Positions 42,149 to 48,619 of a DNA stretch of 48,619 nt are shown in pieces (the first letter of the stretch is position 1; each line of letters opens with the position of its first letter). The notes beneath the pieces are model-generated. The model ran no database searches. It saw only the letters and a list, made by a program, of their open reading frames with translations, and had not been told where the DNA came from. The position numbers and the translations under genes were made by a program. The DNA is from Prevotella sp. (GTDB taxonomy: Bacteria > Bacteroidota > Bacteroidia > Bacteroidales > Bacteroidaceae): NCBI GenBank assembly GCA_017965475.1, contig JAGCPV010000041.1, forward strand, positions 1-48,619. Direction: 5' to 3'.

Positions 42149-43096
42149 TTATTTTTTTGCAGCTTTTGCGGCAGCTTTCTCAGCCTTTTTTTCTGCTTTC
42201 TCTAATGCCTTTATTCTTTTCTCGTCTTCTTCGACAGCCTTCTTGATTCGTTTTTCTACTGCCTTATTTTCTTTGGCAATTTCCTTGTCCGATTTTTGGA
42301 CTGTCTTATCAAGAGTTATTTCTGTCGTGGAATTAGTAATAATAGGTGTATGCGTCAGAATTTCAAGCGTGATGATATCTGTCGTAATAGTTGTCTGAAG
42401 ATTCTGATAACCAGTGACCTGTCCACTCTCATTTAGTTTCGTCCACGCAAAATCCTCAATACTCATATTGCCGTTCTCGAAATCCTCACGATTCAAGGCA
42501 CCAGCTCCCTGATAAGCAGCAGCCGTTTCACCTAAAGTCTTTAAAGTGACAAGGTTATTGGTGATCCTTACATAGATTGTTGCTATCTGAAGTTTGAGGT
42601 TATCGTAAGCCATGTCCTTGGCAATGACAGCCTGATCAACCTCTAACTTTTTGCGTTTGACAGCTGCAGTCAGATCCAGAATGTCTTCCAAGGGGACAGA
42701 CAAGTTGACACCGACATTCCAGTAACTCTGCTCAGAGCCTTGGAACTGGTAAATAGTCTGATTGTAGGAAGAACTGTTGTTTCCCCACATATCTGTCATA
42801 CCATAACTGTAACTGGCATGGCCATGAACATATGAGAAAATGTGCCTTTTCTGCTTTGCTACCTCTGCCTGAGCAATCTGTCGGGCTTTTTCTAAAGACA
42901 TAATTTGAGGATTGGACTTGGCATTCTCAAGCAGGATTGATAATGGCGGCAGGTGGAACTCCGAGAAATTGATGTCCTTATCCTTACTGGAGTCAAAGAA
43001 TCCCGCAGCAATACCGCTCTCGTCAAACTGGGCGAAGGCTGCCGTGCTGATGCCTGCGGTTGCTATAACAAATAGCAGTCTTTTTAACCTATTCAT
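42149..43096 (-). CDS. TolC-family outer-membrane-factor-like protein, short form
   Basis: 315 residues. A signal peptide (MNRLKRLLFVIATAGISTAAFAQ, cut near 22) is followed by SILLENAKSNPQIMSLEKAR, the usual TolC opening, VGVNLSVPLEDILDLTAAVK (the TolC strand-to-helix segment) and helices through residue 230. Standard TolC proteins have two such repeats and about 450 residues; only one is present. The last 50 residues are a Lys/Glu/Ala coiled-coil tail. No Wza-type export gene occurs in the operon, so this protein may serve as the outer-membrane exit or its partner. That role is inference. Confidence 0.82.
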   Translation of the reverse strand: MNRLKRLLFVIATAGISTAAFAQFDESGIAAGFFDSSKDKDINFSEFHLPPLSILLENAKSNPQIMSLEKARQIAQAEVAKQKRHIFSYVHGHASYSYGMTDMWGNNSSSYNQTIYQFQGSEQSYWNVGVNLSVPLEDILDLTAAVKRKKLEVDQAVIAKDMAYDNLKLQIATIYVRITNNLVTLKTLGETAAAYQGAGALNREDFENGNMSIEDFAWTKLNESGQVTGYQNLQTTITTDIITLEILTHTPIITNSTTEITLDKTVQKSDKEIAKENKAVEKRIKKAVEEDEKRIKALEKAEKKAEKAAAKAAKK

Positions 43097-43123
43097 TGTG
43101 GAAAAGTTTATGTTTCTTGTTTT

Positions 43124-44344
43124 TTAAACGTTGTCTTTTTGGATGAATGCTGTCAGGGTACGGAAAATAATCTTCATATCCAACATGAAGTTGTAGGTCT
43201 GTCCGTAGGTGATATCCAACTGCTTACGCTCTTCGGCTGACATCATGCCACCCTTGCCGCGCTCCTCGACTTGCCACAAGCCTGTGAGGCCAGCGGGAGC
43301 CATGAAGCGGTCGATGCTGGAATCTACGGTGAGTTTCTCTGCCTCATATAGAGGTAGTGGACGATTACCCACAATGGACATATCGCCCTTCAGAATGTTG
43401 AAGAGCTGAGGCAGCTCGTCAATACTGTATTTCCGAATGAACTTACCCACCTTCGTAATACGCGGGTCGTTCTCAATCTTCACAAATGCGTTGTTGTTCT
43501 CCTCTTCTTTCTCCTTGTTAAAGTCGGACTCGGCTACCACGAAGTCATCGCCCACCAGCATCACCTCCTCGTCGCTGATCATCATGTCGGACTCCATGCC
43601 CATATCCATCATCATCATCTCGGCTTCCTCACCAAGAGGAGCTGTGATGACACTCTGGTGGTCTTTCTCTTCCGCATTCTCCTGTTCTTTCTCTGCATAT
43701 TGGTTGCCCGCTTCCTTGGCAACTTCCTTCAGACGTTGCTCAGCATCGGCATACATGGAACGGAACTTCAGGAAATTAAAGACGGTGTAGTTGGTACCAA
43801 CTCGCTTTGACTTGAAGATAATCGGGCCTTTGCTCTCCAGTCTGATGGCGATTGCTGTCAGAATGAAGACAGGAGAGAGGATGATAATGGCCAATGCAGA
43901 GAAGAAAATGTCGAAAAGACGTTTCCAGAGAGGAATCTTGAATCGCAGGATGCGGTGCTTGGAAGGTGCATCGTCGAACATCATCCCTTCACGGTCGGAA
44001 ATGAACTGTATCTTCTTGTTCAGTTCCGTAATAGAAGCGTTGGCGTCAATGGTGTCGTTGATACCGCACTTCTGGTACATCTTCCTGTCATCCAGTGTCA
44101 GGTGATGGGTGAGCAGAATGATGTAGATGTTCCTGCATTTCTTTTTTAAATAGGTGATAGCCGTAATGTCCTCAGCCTGAACATTCTGCTCGTAGAAGAG
44201 GATGAAATGCTCATTGCGGACATGCGGGGCGCAGGCCGACGCAGCCTCCTTGTAGTTGGTGGCATACTGTACCAGACGGCCAGGAATGTATTTCAGCCGT
44301 TCCTGAGTTTCCGGGTTGTTGCCAAGATATACTACACCTATCAT
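43124..44344 (-). CDS. Initiating undecaprenyl-phosphate sugar-phosphate transferase with receiver-like N-domain and acidic Met-rich insert
   Basis: 406 residues. Residues 1-115 look like a response-regulator-type Rossmann domain (VVYLGNNPETQERL, IYIILLTHHLTLDDRKMYQK) instead of the usual four helices. One membrane segment (143-168) leads into the PglC/WbaP-like catalytic domain: KSKRVG, FLKFRSMYADAEQRL, DPRITKVGKFIRKYSIDELP, GDMSIVGNRPLP, and GLTGLWQVEERG. Between DAE and DPRIT, residues about 207-288 form an acidic, methionine-rich insert (EEAEMMMMDMGMESDMM). The enzyme loads the first sugar-phosphate on the lipid carrier. Confidence 0.92.
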   Translation of the reverse strand: MIGVVYLGNNPETQERLKYIPGRLVQYATNYKEAASACAPHVRNEHFILFYEQNVQAEDITAITYLKKKCRNIYIILLTHHLTLDDRKMYQKCGINDTIDANASITELNKKIQFISDREGMMFDDAPSKHRILRFKIPLWKRLFDIFFSALAIIILSPVFILTAIAIRLESKGPIIFKSKRVGTNYTVFNFLKFRSMYADAEQRLKEVAKEAGNQYAEKEQENAEEKDHQSVITAPLGEEAEMMMMDMGMESDMMISDEEVMLVGDDFVVAESDFNKEKEEENNNAFVKIENDPRITKVGKFIRKYSIDELPQLFNILKGDMSIVGNRPLPLYEAEKLTVDSSIDRFMAPAGLTGLWQVEERGKGGMMSAEERKQLDITYGQTYNFMLDMKIIFRTLTAFIQKDNV

Positions 44345-44362
44345 TTTATAATATCAGCCTGA

Positions 44363-44728
44363 TCAGGGAATAATCTTCTTGACTCGAATTTTCAGCTCCA
44401 TGGGGTTGAAAGGCTTGACAATGTAGTCTTCAGCACCAATCTCCAGCAGACGGATACGCTCACTGGTGGAGTCTTCACTGGACAGCATGATCACGGGAAT
44501 ATGCTTAAACAGTTCGTTCTGCTTAATCCACTCCAGGAAGTCGTCACCCCGCATACCCGGCATACGGATGTCGGAGATAATCAGGTCCGGTGTGTTGCCA
44601 GCCTGAAGCCATTTGACGCCTTGTAGGCCGTCGGGTAACCATTGTACGTCGTAATCACTCATCAGATAGATGGAGAGTACCTTCGCAATGGTCTCTTTGT
44701 CGTCAAGTATTAGTATTTTCTTCTTCAT
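44363..44728 (-). CDS. Stand-alone response-regulator receiver (CheY-like)
   Basis: 121 residues, a single receiver domain with no output domain. Acidic pocket D9 and D10 (ILILDDKE), phosphoacceptor D53 (LIISDIRMPG), switch serine in IMLSSED near 83-84 and K105 (YIVKPF) are all intact. No histidine kinase is in the window. It heads the polysaccharide operon, 18 bases before the sugar transferase gene whose N-terminus also looks receiver-like, so a signal may act on assembly proteins directly instead of on transcription (inference). Confidence 0.92.
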   Translation of the reverse strand: MKKKILILDDKETIAKVLSIYLMSDYDVQWLPDGLQGVKWLQAGNTPDLIISDIRMPGMRGDDFLEWIKQNELFKHIPVIMLSSEDSTSERIRLLEIGAEDYIVKPFNPMELKIRVKKIIP

Positions 44729-44770
44729 ATATGAATTGAATTAATTCGGTAATAGTACTATTCTGAAGTG

Positions 44771-44804
44771 CAAAGGTAAACAAAATATTTTAATTGAACA
44801 CAAA
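44771..44804 (-). promoter_or_regulatory. Putative Bacteroidetes promoter for the 11-gene polysaccharide operon
   Basis: Minus-strand -33 TTTG (44801-44804) and -7 TACCTTTG (44771-44778), with a 22-bp spacer, slightly long. The leader to the ATG at 44728 is about 36 nt. The decamer ACAAAATATT occurs at 44780-44789 and 44800-44809 (20 bp apart), overlapping the promoter. The rest of the 183-base gap to xylB (44729-44911) is AT-rich with no gene; no clear + strand promoter was found. Confidence 0.65.
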
Positions 44805-44911
44805 ATATTGTAAAAAAATCACTTTTTTTCGAAAAAATGTTGGTTGTTTGAAAAAAAATGGGGAAATTTGCGTGAAAACCATGATAGAATTAGTGTTTTT
44901 TCAATATTAAT

Positions 44912-46402
44912 ATGGCAAACAGATATCTTTTAGGTTTTGATGTCGGTAGCTCTTCAGTGAAAGCATCATTAGTTAACGCCGACAGTGGCAAGTGTGTAGC
45001 AACTGCTTTCTTCCCCGAGAAGGAGGCACCGATCTTGGCTGTGAAGGCCGGATGGGCTGAGCAGGATCCTGAGTCTTGGTGGAAATATGCCAAGCAGTCT
45101 CTCCAGAAAATCATGGCTGAGGCAGGTGCAACAGGTGAGGAAATCAAGGCCATCGGTATTTCTTATCAGATGCATGGCTTGGTTTGTGTGGATAAGAATC
45201 TGAAAGCTCTTCGTCCGTCTATCATCTGGTGTGACTCCCGTGCCGTACCCTATGGCGAGAAAGCTTTCAAGGATCTCGGTGGTGACCAGTGCCTGAGTCA
45301 TCTGTTGAACTCACCTGGCAATTTTACAGCCGCCAAGCTGGCATGGGTGAAGGAGAATGAGCCTGACCTATATAATAATATATATAAGGTAATGCTGCCT
45401 GGTGACTATCTCGCCATGCGACTCTCTGGCGTGGCTAATACAACCGTCAGCGGACTCTCCGAAGGAATGTTCTGGGACTTCAAGAACAACCAGGTGGCTG
45501 ACTTCCTGATGAAGTACTATGGATTCGACAGTTCCCTGATCGCTGACATCGTGCCGACATTCGCCGAACAGAGTGTGGTGAGTGCTGAGGCTGCAGCAGA
45601 GCTGGGTCTGAAGGCAGGCACGCCGATTACCTATCGTGGTGGCGACCAGCCGAACAATGCCCTGTCACTGAATGTGCTGAATCCTGGTGAGATTGCTGCT
45701 ACGGCAGGAACTTCTGGTGTGGTCTATGGTGTGCTGGGTGAGGTGAACTATGACAAACAGAGTCGTGTGAATACCTTTGCTCATGTGAACCATACGGCAG
45801 ATCAGACTCGTCTGGGTGTGCTGCTTTGTATTAACGGTACGGGCATTCTGAATGCCTGGACACATCGTAATATCACGCCGGATGTTGGCTACGCAGAGAT
45901 GAATGATCTGGCTGCTACGGTGCCCATCGGCAGTGAGGGCGTTACTATTATCCCGTTCGGTAATGGTGCAGAGCGCGTGCTGGAGAACAAGGAGATCGGT
46001 TGCTCGATCAATGGACTGAACTTCAACAAACACAATAAGGCTCATCTGGTTCGTGCTGCCCAGGAGGGAATCGTATTCTCATTCTGTTATGGTATGGAGA
46101 TCATGCAGCAGATGGGTATGGACATTAAGAAGATCCACGCTGGTAAGGCCAATATGTTCCTGAGCCCGTTGTTCCGCGATACACTGGCAGGTGTAAGCGG
46201 TGCTACTATCGAACTCTATGATACCGATGGTTCTGTTGGTGCTGCCAAGGGTGCTGGTATCGGTGCTGGTATCTATGCCAATGCTGATGAGGCCTTTGCA
46301 TCGCTGGAGAAGTTGCAGGTAATTGAGCCGAATGCTGCACATCGTGCTGATTATCAGGCTGCTTATGCTGCATGGAAGGAAACTTTAAAAAAGAATATCT
46401 AG
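44912..46402 (+). CDS. xylB: Xylulokinase
   Basis: 496 residues, FGGY carbohydrate kinase. The phosphate-1 motif LLGFDVGSSSVKASL opens the N-terminal domain, SYQMHGLVCVD and SIIWCDSRA form the sugar-binding region, PGDYLAMRLSG and TTVSGLSEGMFWDF follow, and YRGGDQPNNAL contains the catalytic Asp. AATAGTSGVVYG is the phosphate-2 loop, and GSVGAAKGAG the C-terminal adenosine motif. It phosphorylates D-xylulose to xylulose-5-phosphate, the step after the isomerase encoded 28 bases downstream. Confidence 0.96.
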   Translation: MANRYLLGFDVGSSSVKASLVNADSGKCVATAFFPEKEAPILAVKAGWAEQDPESWWKYAKQSLQKIMAEAGATGEEIKAIGISYQMHGLVCVDKNLKALRPSIIWCDSRAVPYGEKAFKDLGGDQCLSHLLNSPGNFTAAKLAWVKENEPDLYNNIYKVMLPGDYLAMRLSGVANTTVSGLSEGMFWDFKNNQVADFLMKYYGFDSSLIADIVPTFAEQSVVSAEAAAELGLKAGTPITYRGGDQPNNALSLNVLNPGEIAATAGTSGVVYGVLGEVNYDKQSRVNTFAHVNHTADQTRLGVLLCINGTGILNAWTHRNITPDVGYAEMNDLAATVPIGSEGVTIIPFGNGAERVLENKEIGCSINGLNFNKHNKAHLVRAAQEGIVFSFCYGMEIMQQMGMDIKKIHAGKANMFLSPLFRDTLAGVSGATIELYDTDGSVGAAKGAGIGAGIYANADEAFASLEKLQVIEPNAAHRADYQAAYAAWKETLKKNI

Positions 46403-46430
46403 TTATTTACACTTAAATTAAACAACAATT

Positions 46431-47750
46431 ATGGCAAAAGAGTATTTTCCGTTTACTGGCAAAATTCCTTTCGAGGGAAAGGACAGTAAGAATGTGATGG
46501 CTTTCCACTATTACGAGCCCGAGAAGGTCGTAATGGGTAAGAAAATGAAGGACTGGCTGAAGTTCGCTATGGCCTGGTGGCACACACTGGGTGGTGCAAG
46601 TGCTGACCAGTTCGGTGGTCAGACCCGCAGTTACGAGTGGGATAAGGCTGCTGATCCCGTTCAGCGCGCCAAGGATAAGATGGATGCTGGCTTCGAGATC
46701 ATGGACAAGCTGGGTATCGAGTATTTCTGCTTCCACGATGTGGATCTCGTTGAGGAGGCTGCTACCATCGCAGAGTATGAAGCTCGCATGAAGGCTATTA
46801 CTGACTATGCTCAGGAGAAGATGAAGCAGTTCCCCAACATCAAGCTGCTCTGGGGTACTGCTAATGTCTTCGGTAACAAGCGTTATGCCAATGGCGCTTC
46901 TACCAATCCTGACTTTGATGTTGTAGCTCGTGCTATCGTTCAGATCAAGAACTCTATCGACGCCACCATCAAACTCGGTGGTACTAATTATGTGTTCTGG
47001 GGTGGTCGTGAGGGTTATATGAGCCTGCTGAACACAGACCAGAAGCGTGAGAAGGAACACATGGCTATGATGCTGGGTATGGCTCGCGACTATGCCCGTA
47101 GCAAGGGATTCAAGGGCACGTTCCTCATTGAGCCGAAGCCCATGGAGCCCTCTAAGCATCAGTATGATGTGGATACCGAGACTGTGATTGGCTTCCTGAA
47201 GGCCCACGGTCTGGATAAGGACTTCAAGGTGAACATCGAGGTGAACCACGCTACGCTGGCTGGTCATACTTTCGAGCACGAGTTGGCTTGTGCTGTGGAT
47301 GCAGGTATGCTGGGTTCTATCGATGCTAACCGTGGTGACGCTCAGAATGGCTGGGATACCGACCAGTTCCCCATTGACAACTTTGAGTTGACTCAGGCCA
47401 TGATGGAGATCATCCGCAATGGTGGTCTGGGCAATGGCGGTACCAACTTCGATGCTAAGATCCGTCGTAACTCTACCGACCTTGAGGATCTGTTCATCGC
47501 TCATATCAGTGGTATGGACGCTATGGCCCGTGCCCTGATGAATGCTGCAGACATCCTAGAGAACTCTGAACTGCCCGCCATGAAGAAGGCTCGCTATGCA
47601 AGTTTCGACAGCGGTATTGGTAAGGACTTCGAGGATGGTAAGCTGACCTTCGAGCAGGTTTACGAATATGGTAAGAAGGTTGAGGAACCGAAGCAGACTT
47701 CCGGTAAGCAAGAGAAGTACGAGACAATCGTAGCTCTCTACTCTAAGTAA
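46431..47750 (+). CDS. xylA: Xylose isomerase (class II)
   Basis: 439 residues, the length of class II enzymes with an N-terminal extension. Visible hallmarks are FHYYEPEKVVMGKKMKDWLK, AMAWWHTLGG, FCFHDVDLV (catalytic His), VFWGGREGYMSLLNTD, FLIEPKPMEPSKHQYD (metal-binding Glu), IEVNHATLAGHTFEHEL (second-metal ligands) and DANRGDAQNGWDTDQFP. It converts D-xylose to D-xylulose. The order xylB then xylA, with no transporter or regulator in between, is common in Bacteroidales. No defect is seen. Confidence 0.97.
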   Translation: MAKEYFPFTGKIPFEGKDSKNVMAFHYYEPEKVVMGKKMKDWLKFAMAWWHTLGGASADQFGGQTRSYEWDKAADPVQRAKDKMDAGFEIMDKLGIEYFCFHDVDLVEEAATIAEYEARMKAITDYAQEKMKQFPNIKLLWGTANVFGNKRYANGASTNPDFDVVARAIVQIKNSIDATIKLGGTNYVFWGGREGYMSLLNTDQKREKEHMAMMLGMARDYARSKGFKGTFLIEPKPMEPSKHQYDVDTETVIGFLKAHGLDKDFKVNIEVNHATLAGHTFEHELACAVDAGMLGSIDANRGDAQNGWDTDQFPIDNFELTQAMMEIIRNGGLGNGGTNFDAKIRRNSTDLEDLFIAHISGMDAMARALMNAADILENSELPAMKKARYASFDSGIGKDFEDGKLTFEQVYEYGKKVEEPKQTSGKQEKYETIVALYSK

Positions 47751-47770
47751 TGCAACCACGCATTAATAAA

Positions 47771-47798
47771 AAAGGCCCGCAATTTGCGGGCTTTTTTT
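47771..47798. terminator. Bidirectional rho-independent terminator between xylA and fcl
   Basis: GCCCGC (47775-47780), a 5-nt loop and GCGGGC (47786-47791), preceded by a run of A and followed by T7. The A/T flanks extend the stem and serve both converging genes; the fcl stop codon (47797-47799) lies in the T-run. Confidence 0.92.
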
Positions 47799-48619
47799 AT
47801 TGTAAGCTTTGACGGTACCACTCAAAGAGTTTCTGGATGCCATCTTCGATCTCGACTTTGTGTGTCCAACCGAGGGAGTGGAGCTTTGAAACATCAATCA
47901 GTTTGCGCATCGTTCCATCAGGTTTGGAGGCATCGAATTCTACTATGCCCTCGAAACCTACGGCTTTCACAACGAGTTCGGAGAGTTCGCGGATGGTGAG
48001 TTCCTTACCAGTACCAACGTTGATATGGCAATTGCGGATCTCTCCCAGTGATGGAATGGCTCCACCACGACCTGCAGAGTGGTTGCGGTCTACAGCACCA
48101 TCGGTAGAGGCACCATAATGAACGGAAGAATACTTCTCAATACCAATGATATCGCTGAAGTTGACATTCAGCAATACATGGACACTGGCATCGGCCATAT
48201 CTTCACTCCAGAGGAACTCGCGAAGGGGTGTTCCGGTTCCCCAGAGCACCACCTTATTATTATATATACCATATTTCCCGAGTACCTTCAGGATGTCTTC
48301 TAGAGAAGCAGCACCATTGACACCTTCGACAGGACGTTTGTTTAAATCGATAGCAATCTTATCCCACTCTCCATCATGGATGAGTTTGGCCAGATAGATC
48401 TTTCGCATCATGGCTGGCATCACGTGGGAGTTCTCCAGATGGAAATTGTCATTCGGACCATAGAGGTTGGTGGGCATCACGGCGATATAGTTGGTACCGT
48501 ATTGCAGGTTGTAACTCTCACACATCTTCAGACCCGCAATCTTGGCGATGGCATATTCCTCATTGGTATATTCCAGAGGGGATGTCAGCAGGCAATCTTC
48601 CTTCATAGGCTGAGGTGCA
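47797..48619 (-). CDS. fcl: GDP-L-fucose synthase, partial (5' end outside window)
   Basis: About 274 codons are visible and the frame stays open to the window edge ([11 protein letters not shown]), so the N-terminal NAD(P)-binding glycine motif is missing from view. The SDR catalytic pair is in [13 protein letters not shown] (Y-x3-K), followed by [38 protein letters not shown], and the end [14 protein letters not shown]. The enzyme performs the epimerase/reductase step from GDP-4-keto-6-deoxymannose to GDP-L-fucose. It suggests fucose supply for the surface glycan, but the partner gmd is not in the window. Confidence 0.95.
   Translation of the reverse strand, partial: APQPMKEDCLLTSPLEYTNEEYAIAKIAGLKMCESYNLQYGTNYIAVMPTNLYGPNDNFHLENSHVMPAMMRKIYLAKLIHDGEWDKIAIDLNKRPVEGVNGAASLEDILKVLGKYGIYNNKVVLWGTGTPLREFLWSEDMADASVHVLLNVNFSDIIGIEKYSSVHYGASTDGAVDRNHSAGRGGAIPSLGEIRNCHINVGTGKELTIRELSELVVKAVGFEGIVEFDASKPDGTMRKLIDVSKLHSLGWTHKVEIEDGIQKLFEWYRQSLQ

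Noticed and set aside
46413..47504. 363-residue minus-strand open frame opposite xylA
   Set aside because: It is antisense to a textbook xylose isomerase gene with strong codon bias, which commonly yields long open antisense frames.

Overview
This window looks like a chromosomal segment from a Bacteroidales bacterium, most likely Prevotellaceae. Three things point there: coding sequences with little Shine-Dalgarno signal; repeated promoters of the Bacteroidetes type (TTTG, about 20 bp, TAnnTTTG); and protein families typical of the group (the winged-helix protein at 483, a DUF6078/VapE pair, TupA-like ATP-grasp, Stealth). Most of the window is a surface-polysaccharide (capsule/exopolysaccharide) locus with housekeeping genes on both sides. 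No rRNA, tRNA, CRISPR array or recognisable transposase gene is visible. No stretch over 300 bp lacks a gene; the longest gap is 25364-25632.

Layout. (1) 1-1193: the 3' end of aspS, a histone-H1-like winged-helix protein, a terminator and a small conserved hypothetical. (2) 1194-12743: an accessory patchwork of short, often divergent units: a GT4/acetyltransferase pair, tandemly duplicated GT4 genes followed by a GT2 and another glycosyltransferase, a Stealth phosphotransferase with a GT2, a GT2/GT4 pair and a further GT2. (3) 12794-15776: two divergent acyltransferase-3 membrane proteins and a UbiA-type (decaprenyl-phosphate phosphoribosyltransferase-like) enzyme. (4) 15912-20140: an AbiEi/AbiEii toxin-antitoxin pair followed by an SGNH hydrolase-like protein and two tandem acyltransferases. 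(5) 20151-23001: a compact DUF6078 + VapE/primase unit. Each end carries four copies of a 10-bp motif; the two ends are mirror images with identical spacing. (6) 23052-25363: an AT-rich polysaccharide pyruvyltransferase/FrhB-like pair, followed by a 43-bp duplicate of the VapE 3' end. (7) 25633-31501: a + strand run with an esterase-like protein, a GT2, TupA-like ATP-grasp and three acyltransferases. (8) 44728 down to 31504: an 11-gene minus-strand operon with response regulator, initiating sugar-phosphate transferase, TolC-like protein, Wzz-like co-polymerase, Wzy-like polymerase, three GT2s, Wzx-like flippase, a DUF6625-like protein and a GT4. (9) 44912-47750: xylB-xylA. (10) 47797-48619: the 3' part of a GDP-L-fucose synthase gene.

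How it works together (inference): the minus-strand operon in region 8 supplies a nearly complete Wzx/Wzy-type pathway. It covers priming on undecaprenyl phosphate, glycosyl extension, flipping, polymerisation and length control. The patchwork upstream adds alternative glycosyltransferases and many decoration enzymes (seven acyltransferase-3 proteins, an SGNH protein, pyruvyltransferase, Stealth, ATP-grasp). The toxin-antitoxin pair and the VapE unit are the mobile or selfish components of the locus. The most unusual item is the VapE unit with its spacing-conserved inverted ends and the nearby VapE scar, which together suggest a small mobile or recombination-anchoring element inside a capsule locus.
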